A stretch of 64,000 nt of DNA from NCBI GenBank assembly GCA_964544595.1, contig CAZJBM010000005.1, positions 21,589-85,588 of the forward strand. Direction: 5' to 3'. The notes beneath the pieces are model-generated. The model saw only the letters and a program-made list of their open reading frames with translations, made no database searches and was not told the origin of the DNA. Both the position numbers and the translations under genes were made by a program. Positions 24,438 through 33,132 of this stretch are shown in pieces (the stretch's first letter is position 1; the number at the start of each line of letters is the position of its first letter). This DNA comes from JAGBWK01 sp964544595 (GTDB taxonomy: Bacteria > Bacteroidota > Bacteroidia > Bacteroidales > Muribaculaceae).

Positions 24438-24970
24438 TACTCGGTAAGTTTAATTATGGCGAATATGGCATAATTGATCATGTCCATGTAGTTGGCGTCG
24501 ATGCCTTCCGACACAGCCGTCACTCCCTGGTGATCCTCGATCTCCTTTGTGCGCATCAGCTTGGTCAGGATGATGTCGGTGTACGACGACACCCTCATCT
24601 TGCGCCATATTTCGTCGTAATCATGGTTCTTGGCAAGCATAAGCGAGCGGGACTCGCCCATAAGCGCGTCATAAAGTTCTTCGGCCTCTTCGGGGGTCAT
24701 ATCCTTCGTGTCGCTGAATCCCTTCTGAAGCTGTATCAAGCCTATGATGCCGTAGTTGACTATCGCAACAAATTCCGGCAATATCCCTTCGCCTACCATC
24801 GAAACGCCCTTAGTCTCCAGCGAGCGTATGCGGTTGGCCTTAATGAGTATCTGGTCGGTGATCGACGTGGGGCGCATTAAACGCCACGAAGCTCCGTAGT
24901 CGCGGAGCTTGTCGTGAAACACTTTGCGGCATCGTCCGATCGCCGCGTCAAATTGCTTTACTGTATCCAT
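24437..24970 (-). CDS. DUF1599 domain protein
   Basis: 177 residues built of two similar halves. Compare KLRDYGASWRLMRPTSITDQ (first half) with KNHDYDEIWRKMRVSSYTDI (second half), each followed by a short helix with Lys/Arg and a Glu-Gly-containing segment. The family (nucleotide modification associated domain 1) is thought to act on nucleotides; the reaction is unknown. It is the first gene of the DUF1599, DoxX-like, tpiA, SPOR, folE run and lies 39 bp after pulA on the same strand. Confidence 0.88.
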   Translation of the reverse strand: MDTVKQFDAAIGRCRKVFHDKLRDYGASWRLMRPTSITDQILIKANRIRSLETKGVSMVGEGILPEFVAIVNYGIIGLIQLQKGFSDTKDMTPEEAEELYDALMGESRSLMLAKNHDYDEIWRKMRVSSYTDIILTKLMRTKEIEDHQGVTAVSEGIDANYMDMINYAIFAIIKLTE

Positions 24971-25009
24971 TTGTAATGGTTGCGGTTTACGTATTCTCAG
25001 AGCGGCGGC

Positions 25010-27016
25010 TTAGCGTGCCAAGATGAGGGCCGAAGTGGGGGCCACTGTCATTTCGCCCCCCTTTGCCGTGCGGAGTCCGTCGGCTTTGAGGCTTCCGTCC
25101 TCGGCAACGACGGTCCAGTTGCCTTTAGGTATTTTCACCTTCTTGGGCTTATCCGAGCCGTTAAACACAAGCTTGATTTCCTTCCACTCGTCGCCGTTGG
25201 CATTGTTCTTGATTGAGTAGCTGATTAGGTTATCCTCCTTGACGTTGTCGAAAACGATATTCTTGGCGATCTCCTCGGCGGTGGTCATGCGGAAGGCGGG
25301 ATGAGCCTTGCGGAGCTTGATAAGCTCCTGGTAGTAGTTGAACTGGTCGGCGTTTTTGTTCTTAAGCGTCCAGTCGATGCCGTTGATCGAGTCGGGCGAC
25401 TGGTAAGAGTTGTGCACCCCCTTCTTGTCGCGGAACACCTCTTCGCCGGCAAACATGAAGGGCGTGCCCTGCGACGTGAACACTATCGTCTGCGCCAGTC
25501 GAGCGGCGCGTTGGCGCTCAGCCTCGGTAGAGCCGGGCATCGATTTCGCGAGCTTGTCGGTGAGCGTCAAGTCGTCGTGACACGATACATAGTTGATAAT
25601 CTCGGTAGGAGCCTTCGCGTAGGCGAATTTTGAATTGTTTCCTTTCGAGTAGTCGACCTGCGGATGCGCGGTTGCGGCCACAATGCCGATTTTCACCGTC
25701 TCCTCATTGCCGGGTTTCCCGGTAGCGAAGCCGCGGTCCTCGGCGTTGCTGTAATGTCCTTTGATAGCATCGCGGATGTCGTCGGAGAACACGGCTATGC
25801 CGTTCATCTTGCCGACGTTCTCCTTCAGCGCGCGCTGATCGACCGGGAGGGGAGAGTCGCCCGCGGTCCATCCCTCGCCGTAGACAAATATGTCGGGATT
25901 GATTTTCTTCAATTCCGCCGCCACCTCGTTCATCGTCTCCATGTCGTGGATAGCCATGAGGTCGAAACGGAAGCCGTCGATATGATATTCATCGGCCCAG
26001 TATTTCACCGAGTTGATTATGAAATCGCGCATCTGCTGGCGTTCAGAAGCTGTCTCGTTGCCGCATCCCGAAGCGTCGCTGTAAGTCCCGTCGGCGCGGT
26101 GGCGGTAGTAATAGCCGGGGGCCGTAAGCGAGAAGTTTGAATCGTCGTTATTGGCCGTATGGTTGTAAACCACGTCCATCACCACGCCTATGCCGGCGTC
26201 GTGGAGAGCCTTGACCATCTCCTTCATCTCGCGTATACGCGCTTCGGGGTTGGCCGGATCGGTCGAGTAGCTGCCTTCCGGCGCATTGTAGTTATACGGG
26301 TCGTAGCCCCAGTTATACTTATTATTTTGGAGGTTAGCCTCGTCGACGCTGTTGTAGTCGTAAGAGGGGAGAATATGCACGTGTGTCACGCCTAATTCCT
26401 TCAAGTGGTCGATGCCGGTCTTATCGCCGAGCGGGGTAGTGGTGCCATCCTCAGTCAGAGCGAGGAATTTTCCCTTGTGCACTATGCCGCTCGATGGGTC
26501 GATTGAGAAGTCTCGGTGGTGCATCTCGTAAATCACGGCGTCGGTGATATTCTTAAGCCGCGGCCCCTTGTCGTCGCTCCATCCGGCTGGATCGGTGCTG
26601 TCGAGATCCACTATCGCGGCGCGCTTGCCGTTAGTGCCCACGGCTTTAGCCCATACGCCGGGAGTCTCGTCGAGCCATTTCCCATCGTGCTTAACCTTGA
26701 ACGTATAGAAGTTACCCACATTCTCCTTGCCTGCCGAGGCGCGCCACACGCCATTTTCGCCCAGGCGCATAGGTATCTCGGCGATTGCCGACGAATTGCG
26801 GTCGGTGGGATAAATGTAGAGAGTCACCGCCTCGGCCTTAGGCGACCACAGCGCGAAATCTACGCTCGCGGGCGCGATCACCATCTCGAGGTCTTGACCC
26901 GCATATGTGGGGTAGGATGCGTAGACGCTATCGTCTGCTGCCGCTACGCCGTAGCCGCTAAGCATCATGCTGAAAGCGAATGCTCCCGATGCCATATTCT
27001 TGAAGTTTATATTCAT
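25010..27016 (-). CDS. pulA: Type I pullulanase
   Basis: 668 residues with a probable signal peptide (cleavage near AVAAAD, residue 27), an N-terminal CBM48-like domain (VDFALWSPKAEAVTLYIYP) and a GH13 barrel. The type I pullulanase signature YNWGYDP is at 234-240; the nucleophile Asp352 is in GFRFDLMA, the acid Glu381 in YGEGWTAG, and the third Asp in CHDDLTL. It cleaves alpha-1,6 bonds of pullulan and branched glucans. Location outside the cytosol is inferred from the signal peptide. It is near the glycogen genes but on the opposite strand, downstream of a small secreted protein gene by 28 bp. Confidence 0.95.
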   Translation of the reverse strand: MNINFKNMASGAFAFSMMLSGYGVAAADDSVYASYPTYAGQDLEMVIAPASVDFALWSPKAEAVTLYIYPTDRNSSAIAEIPMRLGENGVWRASAGKENVGNFYTFKVKHDGKWLDETPGVWAKAVGTNGKRAAIVDLDSTDPAGWSDDKGPRLKNITDAVIYEMHHRDFSIDPSSGIVHKGKFLALTEDGTTTPLGDKTGIDHLKELGVTHVHILPSYDYNSVDEANLQNNKYNWGYDPYNYNAPEGSYSTDPANPEARIREMKEMVKALHDAGIGVVMDVVYNHTANNDDSNFSLTAPGYYYRHRADGTYSDASGCGNETASERQQMRDFIINSVKYWADEYHIDGFRFDLMAIHDMETMNEVAAELKKINPDIFVYGEGWTAGDSPLPVDQRALKENVGKMNGIAVFSDDIRDAIKGHYSNAEDRGFATGKPGNEETVKIGIVAATAHPQVDYSKGNNSKFAYAKAPTEIINYVSCHDDLTLTDKLAKSMPGSTEAERQRAARLAQTIVFTSQGTPFMFAGEEVFRDKKGVHNSYQSPDSINGIDWTLKNKNADQFNYYQELIKLRKAHPAFRMTTAEEIAKNIVFDNVKEDNLISYSIKNNANGDEWKEIKLVFNGSDKPKKVKIPKGNWTVVAEDGSLKADGLRTAKGGEMTVAPTSALILAR

Positions 27017-27044
27017 CTGTTATATTGTTAATTAGGTGTCGATA

Positions 27045-27356
27045 CTATTTGAGCATGACGCGCTTCGTCCAGTTGTCGCACTTGACGATATAGAATCCCT
27101 TGGGCAGCTCCACCTTTACGGGCATCGCTTTAACTGTCAAAGTCTTAATAAGCTGGCCTGTAATGGAGAAAATCTGAAACTTCACCGCCTCCTGATTCGG
27201 GCTGCGAAGCTCTATCACGGTGCCGCTGACCTTTACCAATGGCTGCTGCTCCTGAGCCCGCTCCTCAACCGGAGGCTTCTGCTCAGCCGCCACAACCGCC
27301 ACAGGCATCGCCGCGACTGCCGACAACAAAATCAAATATATTATAAGTCTTTTCAT
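27045..27356 (-). CDS. Small secreted protein with sorting-tail-like C-terminus
   Basis: 103 residues: signal peptide (MKRLIIYLILLSAVAAMPVA, cleavage near AEQ), a short Glu/Gln/Pro-rich stretch, then a beta-rich segment ending FSITGQLIKTLTV, LPKGFYIVKCDN and WTKRVMLK. That pattern (GQ, then GxYIVK, then a basic end) is like the C-terminal sorting domain of type IX secretion cargo, but there is no enzyme domain in front of it. It could be a free-standing domain or a DUF3244-type protein. It precedes pulA by 28 bp and is probably transcribed with it. Confidence 0.75.
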   Translation of the reverse strand: MKRLIIYLILLSAVAAMPVAVVAAEQKPPVEERAQEQQPLVKVSGTVIELRSPNQEAVKFQIFSITGQLIKTLTVKAMPVKVELPKGFYIVKCDNWTKRVMLK

Positions 27357-27390
27357 GAAAACGCTTGTCTCTTACGTGAGATTTCATCCA

Positions 27391-27398
27391 CAAAGGTA
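27391..27398 (-). promoter_or_regulatory. -7 box for the small secreted protein and pulA (TACCTTTG on minus)
   Basis: Consensus -7 box 35 bp before the ATG at 27356. The -33 place is AT- and CA-rich without a clear TTTG. Confidence 0.55.
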
Positions 27399-27545
27399 CG
27401 CATTATTCCCGACACACACAATAATTATTTATAAAAGTTGAATTCAACCACCCCGCTCAACCGATGGCAATCCTTCCCGCAGCCGATTCCGCCTCATGTT
27501 TACAAACCTTTTAAACACAAAATCTAAGTTAATCGCTCCTTAGCA

Positions 27546-27577
27546 TTTGGCTGTTTGAAAAAAAAATCGTAGATTCG
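27546..27577 (+). promoter_or_regulatory. Glycogen synthase promoter (TTTG-N20-TAGATTCG)
   Basis: TTTG at 27546-27549 and TAGATTCG at 27570-27577, 20 bp apart. Predicted transcription start near 27584. Confidence 0.75.
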
Positions 27578-27583
27578 CGGCTG

Positions 27584-27688
27584 ATTTTTTGGGTAAGTAT
27601 ACACTGACTGCCCGCTTTTCACGCAGCACGCTGCTCAGGCCTCTTTGCCGCGGAGCAACTGCTCACGATAAATTAGCTACTTACTTTT
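27584..27688 (+). other. Structured 5' leader of the glycogen synthase gene
   Basis: The roughly 105-nt leader can close by pairing GTAAGTA (27593-27599) with TACTTAC (27678-27684), which ends four bases before the ATG. Inside, GCAG/CTGC (27623-27634) can form a small hairpin, and GAGC (27653-27656) can pair with either of two GCTC copies (27633-27636 or 27661-27664). It matches no riboswitch class I know. The upstream part of this gap (27399-27545) shows nothing else. Confidence 0.4.
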
Positions 27689-29353
27689 ATGCCAAAAAAC
27701 ACAAAAGAAGATGTTAAAGTAGACTTGCTTTTTGAAACAAGTTGGGAAGTTTGCAATAAAATAGGCGGTATTTACGCCGTGCTTTCCACTAAGGCAAAAA
27801 CACTTCAGACATTATACAAAGACAAGGTTATCTTCATCGGGCCCGACGTTTGGTCCAAAGAGACCCCTTCGCCTTATTTCATCGAATCGCCGCTGCTCAT
27901 GAAAGCATGGCGCGAGAACACCGGTCTTCCCGAGGGGGTAACCGTCAGAGTGGGTCGCTGGGACGTGCCCGGAAGCCCTATCGCCATTCTCGTTAAGTTC
28001 GATGCCCTCTACGCTTCTAAAGATCAGTTTTACGGTGATATGTGGCGCCTCTACGGCGTGGATTCGCTCCATGCCTACGGCGACTACGACGAAGCTTGCG
28101 CCTTCTCGCGCGCCGCGGCCCTCGTCATCGAGAGCATATGCCGCTTCAAGAATGCCGAGAGCAAACGCGTCATCGCCCACTTCGACGAGTGGACCACCGG
28201 TATGGGCCTCCTATACACCAAATGGAAGCTCCCCTACGTTGCCACAATCTTCACCACCCATGCCACAAGCATTGGCCGAAGCATCTGCGGCAACAACAAG
28301 CCCCTCTACGACTATCTCCGGGGCTACAACGGCGACCAAATGGCTGCCGAGCTCAATATGCAGTCAAAGCACTCCCTTGAGAAAGCAGCCGCTCATGCGG
28401 CCGACTGCTTCACCACCGTCAGCGACGTGACTGCCCGCGAGTGTGAGCAACTGCTCGAAATCAAGCCTTATGTCACACCCAACGGCTTTGAAATGAACTT
28501 CGTGCCTGAAAAGCCTGAGTATGACAAGGCCCGGGCTAAGGCGAGAAAACGCATTCTCGACGCCGCGGAGGCATTGACCGGCAAACGCTGGGGCGACGAC
28601 ACCTTCATCGTGGCCACCTCAGGCCGCTGCGAATACCGCAACAAGGGCATCGACGTTTATCTCGACGCTCTCGCCACGCTGCGTGAACGCACTCAGAGCC
28701 ACACTCTTGCGCTCGTTCTCGTGCCCGCTTGGGTCGACTCCCCGCGCGAAGACCTCCGAGCCGCCCTCGACAAGCGACAGGCCGGTCCGCTTCACGACCC
28801 GGTCATGACCCACACTCTCCACAACACCGACCAAGACCCGATTTACAACCGCATACGTCAGCTCGGTTTCTCCAACCAGGAGTACGACGGCATGACGGTT
28901 ATATATGTGCCCTGCTACCTCAACGGCAACGACGGCATTTTCAACATGGCTTACTACGACCTCCTGATCGGTCTCGACGCCACCGTGTTCCCGTCCTACT
29001 ACGAGCCGTGGGGCTACACTCCGCTTGAAAGCGTTGCATTTGGCGTGCCTACCGTGACCACCTCACTTTCGGGATTCGGCCAATGGGTGCGCGCGTCGCT
29101 CACCGCCGGATTCGACGCTTCGGGCGTTAACGTGATTAACCGCACTGATTCCAACTACCACGAAGTGGCTCATGCTATTGCCGATTCGCTTCAGCAACTC
29201 TTGTTAGCATCCCCAGCCAAACGCGCCGAAATCTCTCTCGCCGCTTGCGAAACCGCCGCTAAAGCAGCCTGGAGCTACTTCATCAAGCACTATATCGTCA
29301 CTTTCAAGGTAGCGCTCGAAAAAGCGCACAATCGCCTTGAGGCTCATATATAA
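27689..29353 (+). CDS. Glycogen/starch synthase, GT3-type
   Basis: 554 residues resembling the eukaryote-like GT3 glycogen synthase family found in Bacteroidetes, not the GT5 GlgA of E. coli. Features: LLFETSWEVCNKIGGIYAVL at the N-terminus, HFDEWTTGMGLLY, TTHATSIGRSI, and the C-terminal E-x7-E motif with Glu439 and Glu447 (YEPWGYTPLESVAFG). It extends alpha-1,4 glucan from a nucleotide-glucose donor; the donor (UDP or ADP) is not decided by the sequence. It is followed after 52 bp by the phosphorylase, giving a synthesis-degradation pair. It has a strong promoter and a structured leader. Confidence 0.93.
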   Translation: MPKNTKEDVKVDLLFETSWEVCNKIGGIYAVLSTKAKTLQTLYKDKVIFIGPDVWSKETPSPYFIESPLLMKAWRENTGLPEGVTVRVGRWDVPGSPIAILVKFDALYASKDQFYGDMWRLYGVDSLHAYGDYDEACAFSRAAALVIESICRFKNAESKRVIAHFDEWTTGMGLLYTKWKLPYVATIFTTHATSIGRSICGNNKPLYDYLRGYNGDQMAAELNMQSKHSLEKAAAHAADCFTTVSDVTARECEQLLEIKPYVTPNGFEMNFVPEKPEYDKARAKARKRILDAAEALTGKRWGDDTFIVATSGRCEYRNKGIDVYLDALATLRERTQSHTLALVLVPAWVDSPREDLRAALDKRQAGPLHDPVMTHTLHNTDQDPIYNRIRQLGFSNQEYDGMTVIYVPCYLNGNDGIFNMAYYDLLIGLDATVFPSYYEPWGYTPLESVAFGVPTVTTSLSGFGQWVRASLTAGFDASGVNVINRTDSNYHEVAHAIADSLQQLLLASPAKRAEISLAACETAAKAAWSYFIKHYIVTFKVALEKAHNRLEAHI

Positions 29354-29405
29354 TCTCTCAACCCCTTAATAATCAAGTCAACAATACTTAATCAATCAAT
29401 TTTAT

Positions 29406-31961
29406 ATGAAACTCCAAGTAAGCAACTCTAACGCTCCCGCATGGCGCAACGTTACCGTGAAGGCCGAGCTGCCTTCTAAGCTGAAACATCTCGAAAAACT
29501 CTCCAAAAACCTTTGGTGGGTTTGGAACAGCGAAGCTAAATCGCTCTTCCGCGACCTCAATCCCGACCTTTGGCGCTCTACCGGCGAAAACCCCGTAATG
29601 GTGCTCCAACTCCTTTCTTCTGAAAGAATTAAGGAAATTCTTGCCGACGAAGCCCTTCTCGCTCGTCTTGAAAAAGTCTACGCCGACTTCAAGGAATATA
29701 TGGCTAAACCCATGCGTAAGGACATACCCTCTGTCTCTTACTTCTCTATGGAATACGGCCTCTGCAACTGCCTCAAAATCTATTCAGGCGGTCTCGGTGT
29801 CCTCGCTGGCGACTATATCAAAGAAGCTTCCGACTCTTGCGTCGATATGACCGCTGTCGGCTTCCTCTATCGCTACGGCTACTTCACTCAGACCCTCTCG
29901 GTCGACGGTCAGCAGATCGCCAACTACGAGCCCCAGAACTTCGACCAGCTCCCCATTGAGCAAGTTGTTGACAAAAACGGCGCTCCCGTTATCCTCGAAG
30001 TTCCCTTCCCCGGACGCACCATCTATTCTCACATCTGGAAAGTCGCTGTCGGCCGCATGAACCTCTACCTCATGGATACCGACTTCGACATGAACAGCGA
30101 GTTTGACCGCCAGATCACCCACCAGCTCTATGGCGGCGATTGGGAAAACCGTATCAAGCAGGAATACATGCTCGGTATCGGCGGTGTTCTAATGCTCCAG
30201 AAACTCGGCATCAACCACCAGCTCTATCACTGCAACGAAGGCCACGCCGCGCTTCTCAACCTCCAGCGCCTTGTCGACTACGTTCACTCGGGCCTCGACT
30301 TCAACGTTGCCCTCGAAATGGTACGCGCCACTTCGCTCTACACTGTCCACACTCCCGTACCTGCGGGTCACGACTACTTCGACGAAGGTCTTTTCGGCAA
30401 ATACATGGGCGAATTCCCCGCTAAACTCGGCATCTCTTGGAACGACCTCATGAACATGGGCCGTGAGAACCCCAACACCAATGAACGCTTCTCTATGAGC
30501 GTATTCGCCCTCAACACCTGCCAGGAAGCCAACGGTGTGAGCTGGCTCCACGGCGAAGTTTCTAAGAAAATGTTCGCTGGCATCTGGAAAGGTTACAACT
30601 GGGCTGAGAGCCACGTTGGCTACGTAACCAACGGCGTGCACATGCCTACCTGGGCAGCTTCAGAATGGAAAGAATTCTACGCTAAGCATCTTGGCGAGCA
30701 AGTGTTTGCCAACCAGAGCGACCCCGAGGCTTGGAAAGAAATCTTCAACGTGCCCGACGAGCTCATCTGGAATCAGCGCATGGTGCTCAAGAACAAATTC
30801 ATCAACTTCGTTAAGCGCGATTTCAAGGCTAAATGGCTCGCAAACCAGGGCGATCCCGCCGCAGTGATGAAAATCCTCGACAAGATCAACCCCAATGCCC
30901 TCATCATTGGCTTCGCTCGCCGATTCGCCACTTACAAGCGCGCCCACCTGCTCTTTACCGATCTCGACCGTCTCGCTAAGATCGTCAACAACGAGCAGTT
31001 CCCCGTGCAGTTCGTGTTCTCAGGCAAGGCTCACCCCGCCGACGGTGCAGGTCAGGGTCTGATCAAGCGCATCATGGAAATCTCGCGTATGCCTCAGTTC
31101 CTCGGCAAGATTATCTTCCTCGAAGACTACAACATGGTTGTGGCTAAACGTCTCGTCACTGGTGTCGACATCTGGCTCAACACCCCGACCCGTCCTCTCG
31201 AAGCTTCAGGTACTTCAGGCGAAAAGGCTGAGATGAACGGTGTGCTCAACTTCTCAGTGCTCGACGGTTGGTGGTACGAAGGTTATCGCTTCGACGAGAA
31301 AGCCGGTTGGGCTCTTACCGACAAACGCACATTCCAGGATCAGTCTCAGCAGGATAAACTCGACGCCGCTACCATTTACTCGATGCTCGAAAACGAGATT
31401 ATCCCCCTCTACTTCGCTAAAAACTCCAAGGGCTACTCTCCCGAATGGGTTCAGTATATCAAGGGCTCTATCGGCCACATCGCTCCTCACTTCACTATGA
31501 AGCGCATGATCGACGATTATATCAGCCGCTTCTATGAGAAGGAAAGCTCACGCGCCAAGAAGCTCGCCGCTCACGACTATGCCCTCGCTAAGGAGATCGT
31601 GGCATGGAAAGAGAAAGTGGCTCAGGCTTGGGATGGCATCAAGGTATTCGACGTGCAGACTCCCAACGACCTCGTAGGCAGCGTGACCGGCCGCAAATTT
31701 GATGCGAAAGCCATTATCGACACCAACGGTCTTGGCCGTGACCTCGGTCTTGAGCTCGTTGTTTACAAAGTTGAGAACGGCGAAGAGAAGTTCTGGAAAA
31801 CAACCGAATTCAAGGTTGAGAAAGAGGAAGGCAACGTGCTTACCTACGCCCTCTCGACCGTGATCAGCGATCCCGGCGTGTTCCGTATCGGCTATCGTCT
31901 CTTCCCCAAGAACCCCAAACTTCCTCATCGCATGGACTTCGCTTACACCCGCTGGATCTAA
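29406..31961 (+). CDS. glgP: Alpha-glucan (glycogen/maltodextrin) phosphorylase
   Basis: 851 residues of the short GT35 form with an N-terminal extension domain (about 1-100, LEKLSKNLWWVWNSEAKSLF). It removes glucose 1-phosphate from alpha-1,4 glucan using pyridoxal phosphate. The cofactor Lys is most likely Lys607 in GTSGEKAEMNG; other family stretches are YFSMEYGLCNCLKIYSGGLG, NEGHAALL and NGVHMPTWAA. The gene is rich in preferred codons, suggesting high expression. It follows the glycogen synthase and ends at a strong terminator. Confidence 0.95.
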   Translation: MKLQVSNSNAPAWRNVTVKAELPSKLKHLEKLSKNLWWVWNSEAKSLFRDLNPDLWRSTGENPVMVLQLLSSERIKEILADEALLARLEKVYADFKEYMAKPMRKDIPSVSYFSMEYGLCNCLKIYSGGLGVLAGDYIKEASDSCVDMTAVGFLYRYGYFTQTLSVDGQQIANYEPQNFDQLPIEQVVDKNGAPVILEVPFPGRTIYSHIWKVAVGRMNLYLMDTDFDMNSEFDRQITHQLYGGDWENRIKQEYMLGIGGVLMLQKLGINHQLYHCNEGHAALLNLQRLVDYVHSGLDFNVALEMVRATSLYTVHTPVPAGHDYFDEGLFGKYMGEFPAKLGISWNDLMNMGRENPNTNERFSMSVFALNTCQEANGVSWLHGEVSKKMFAGIWKGYNWAESHVGYVTNGVHMPTWAASEWKEFYAKHLGEQVFANQSDPEAWKEIFNVPDELIWNQRMVLKNKFINFVKRDFKAKWLANQGDPAAVMKILDKINPNALIIGFARRFATYKRAHLLFTDLDRLAKIVNNEQFPVQFVFSGKAHPADGAGQGLIKRIMEISRMPQFLGKIIFLEDYNMVVAKRLVTGVDIWLNTPTRPLEASGTSGEKAEMNGVLNFSVLDGWWYEGYRFDEKAGWALTDKRTFQDQSQQDKLDAATIYSMLENEIIPLYFAKNSKGYSPEWVQYIKGSIGHIAPHFTMKRMIDDYISRFYEKESSRAKKLAAHDYALAKEIVAWKEKVAQAWDGIKVFDVQTPNDLVGSVTGRKFDAKAIIDTNGLGRDLGLELVVYKVENGEEKFWKTTEFKVEKEEGNVLTYALSTVISDPGVFRIGYRLFPKNPKLPHRMDFAYTRWI

Positions 31962-31992
31962 TCATCGGCAAAGTAAGTTTACCATAACAATT

Positions 31993-32025
31993 AAATCGGC
32001 TTCACTCTCTAAGTGGAGCCGATTT
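31993..32025 (+). terminator. glgP terminator
   Basis: 13-bp stem (AAATCGGCTTCAC / GTGGAGCCGATTT, one G-T pair), 7-nt loop, followed by a T run. Confidence 0.85.
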
Positions 32026-32121
32026 TTATATTGAGTATCAATCAGTTAACTGCCGAGAAACACCAATAAAGCGCCAAACAACCTATCGATCAGCTATTTA
32101 CATCATTTTGTGCTGTATCTT

Positions 32122-33069
32122 TCACTTCCTCTCCTTTGATTTGTGCTTATATAGTTGATAGGAGTTGACCACATTGTGCCAAATACTGTAAAAGCCTCCC
32201 GCGACTGCAGTCACAGGAGAGAAGAAAGTGTAGCCGATCCATATCGCAAACACAGTGTTCTTCTGTCCTAACGCTTGCCCCGCGGTAATCTTATCGCGGT
32301 ACTTTGCTCCGATTTTCCTCCCGAGCCAAAACTGCAGAACGCAACAGCCTAATGAAACGGCCACAAGACCTATCTGAGCCGAGATCGCTACTGTGGAGTG
32401 CACTATACTCCTTACAGTGACGGCTATTGCAAGCGTCAATGCCACCGTCCAAAGATAAAACGCGAGATCAGGCACTGCAATCATCTTCTTATGTAACTTT
32501 GGCGACAGCTTCTTAACCAGAACGGCAAGCACGAGCGGCAGCAATAGCAGAGGAAACACCTTGCCGAGTATCATTATCATAGAGTTGAGCACATGCGTGT
32601 CGGGCCGTGGATGCACAAAAGGCACCATCACCGGGATAAGCACCGATGCCACTAAGTTTATCAGTATCGTGTACGTGGTGATATGCGCCATGCTTCCGCC
32701 AAGTTTGCGGGTAACGACAGCCGCAGCCGTGGCGGTAGGGCAGATGAGGCATATCATCGCTCCCTCCAATACTACCCTTAGACCGCTCCCCGGCAATGCC
32801 ATCAACACGCAACCTATGCCGATGAAACACCCCGACTGAATCAGCAGTAGCCACCCGTGCCACTTACATGGTCTTATCTCGCGCAAATCAATATGGCAGA
32901 ACGTCAGAAACAACATCGCGAATATAAGCGCCGGCTGAAGTATGCCTACCAATCCCATCATTGCCTCATGGGTTGAATTAAGCCAGGGGATATTCACATA
33001 CACAAAATAGCCAGCAATGCCCGCGAGTATGGCGAAAATAAGCATCCAGTCTCTTATAAATCTGATCAT
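32122..33069 (-). CDS. BASS-family (bile acid:sodium symporter-like) transporter
   Basis: 315 residues with about nine to ten membrane helices. The pattern of the SBF/BASS fold is visible: an early acidic motif CHIDLREIRPC, the CPTATAAAVVTRKLGG crossing segment and a late GQKNTVFAIWIGYTFFSP segment. Such carriers move organic anions with sodium; the substrate is unknown and bile acid is only one option. It is divergent from the secreted hydrolase, and the two share a 60-bp region with overlapping -7 boxes (minus TAATTTCG at 33095-33102). Confidence 0.8.
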   Translation of the reverse strand: MIRFIRDWMLIFAILAGIAGYFVYVNIPWLNSTHEAMMGLVGILQPALIFAMLFLTFCHIDLREIRPCKWHGWLLLIQSGCFIGIGCVLMALPGSGLRVVLEGAMICLICPTATAAAVVTRKLGGSMAHITTYTILINLVASVLIPVMVPFVHPRPDTHVLNSMIMILGKVFPLLLLPLVLAVLVKKLSPKLHKKMIAVPDLAFYLWTVALTLAIAVTVRSIVHSTVAISAQIGLVAVSLGCCVLQFWLGRKIGAKYRDKITAGQALGQKNTVFAIWIGYTFFSPVTAVAGGFYSIWHNVVNSYQLYKHKSKERK

Positions 33070-33080
33070 CGTTACCTATT

Positions 33081-33112
33081 CTTGAAAATTTGCGCGAAAT
33101 TACCTAATTTTG
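33081..33112 (+). promoter_or_regulatory. Promoter of the secreted hydrolase (CTTG-N20-TAATTTTG)
   Basis: TAATTTTG at 33105-33112 with CTTG at 33081-33084, 20 bp apart. Transcription would start near 33119, which rules out the TTG at 33082 as start codon and supports the ATG at 33133. Confidence 0.6.
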
Positions 33113-33132
33113 TGCAAACATTTCGTAGAATC

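Noticed and set aside
33082..33132. Upstream TTG start for the secreted hydrolase
   Set aside because: It lies upstream of the predicted transcription start and would put 17 residues in front of a good signal peptide.
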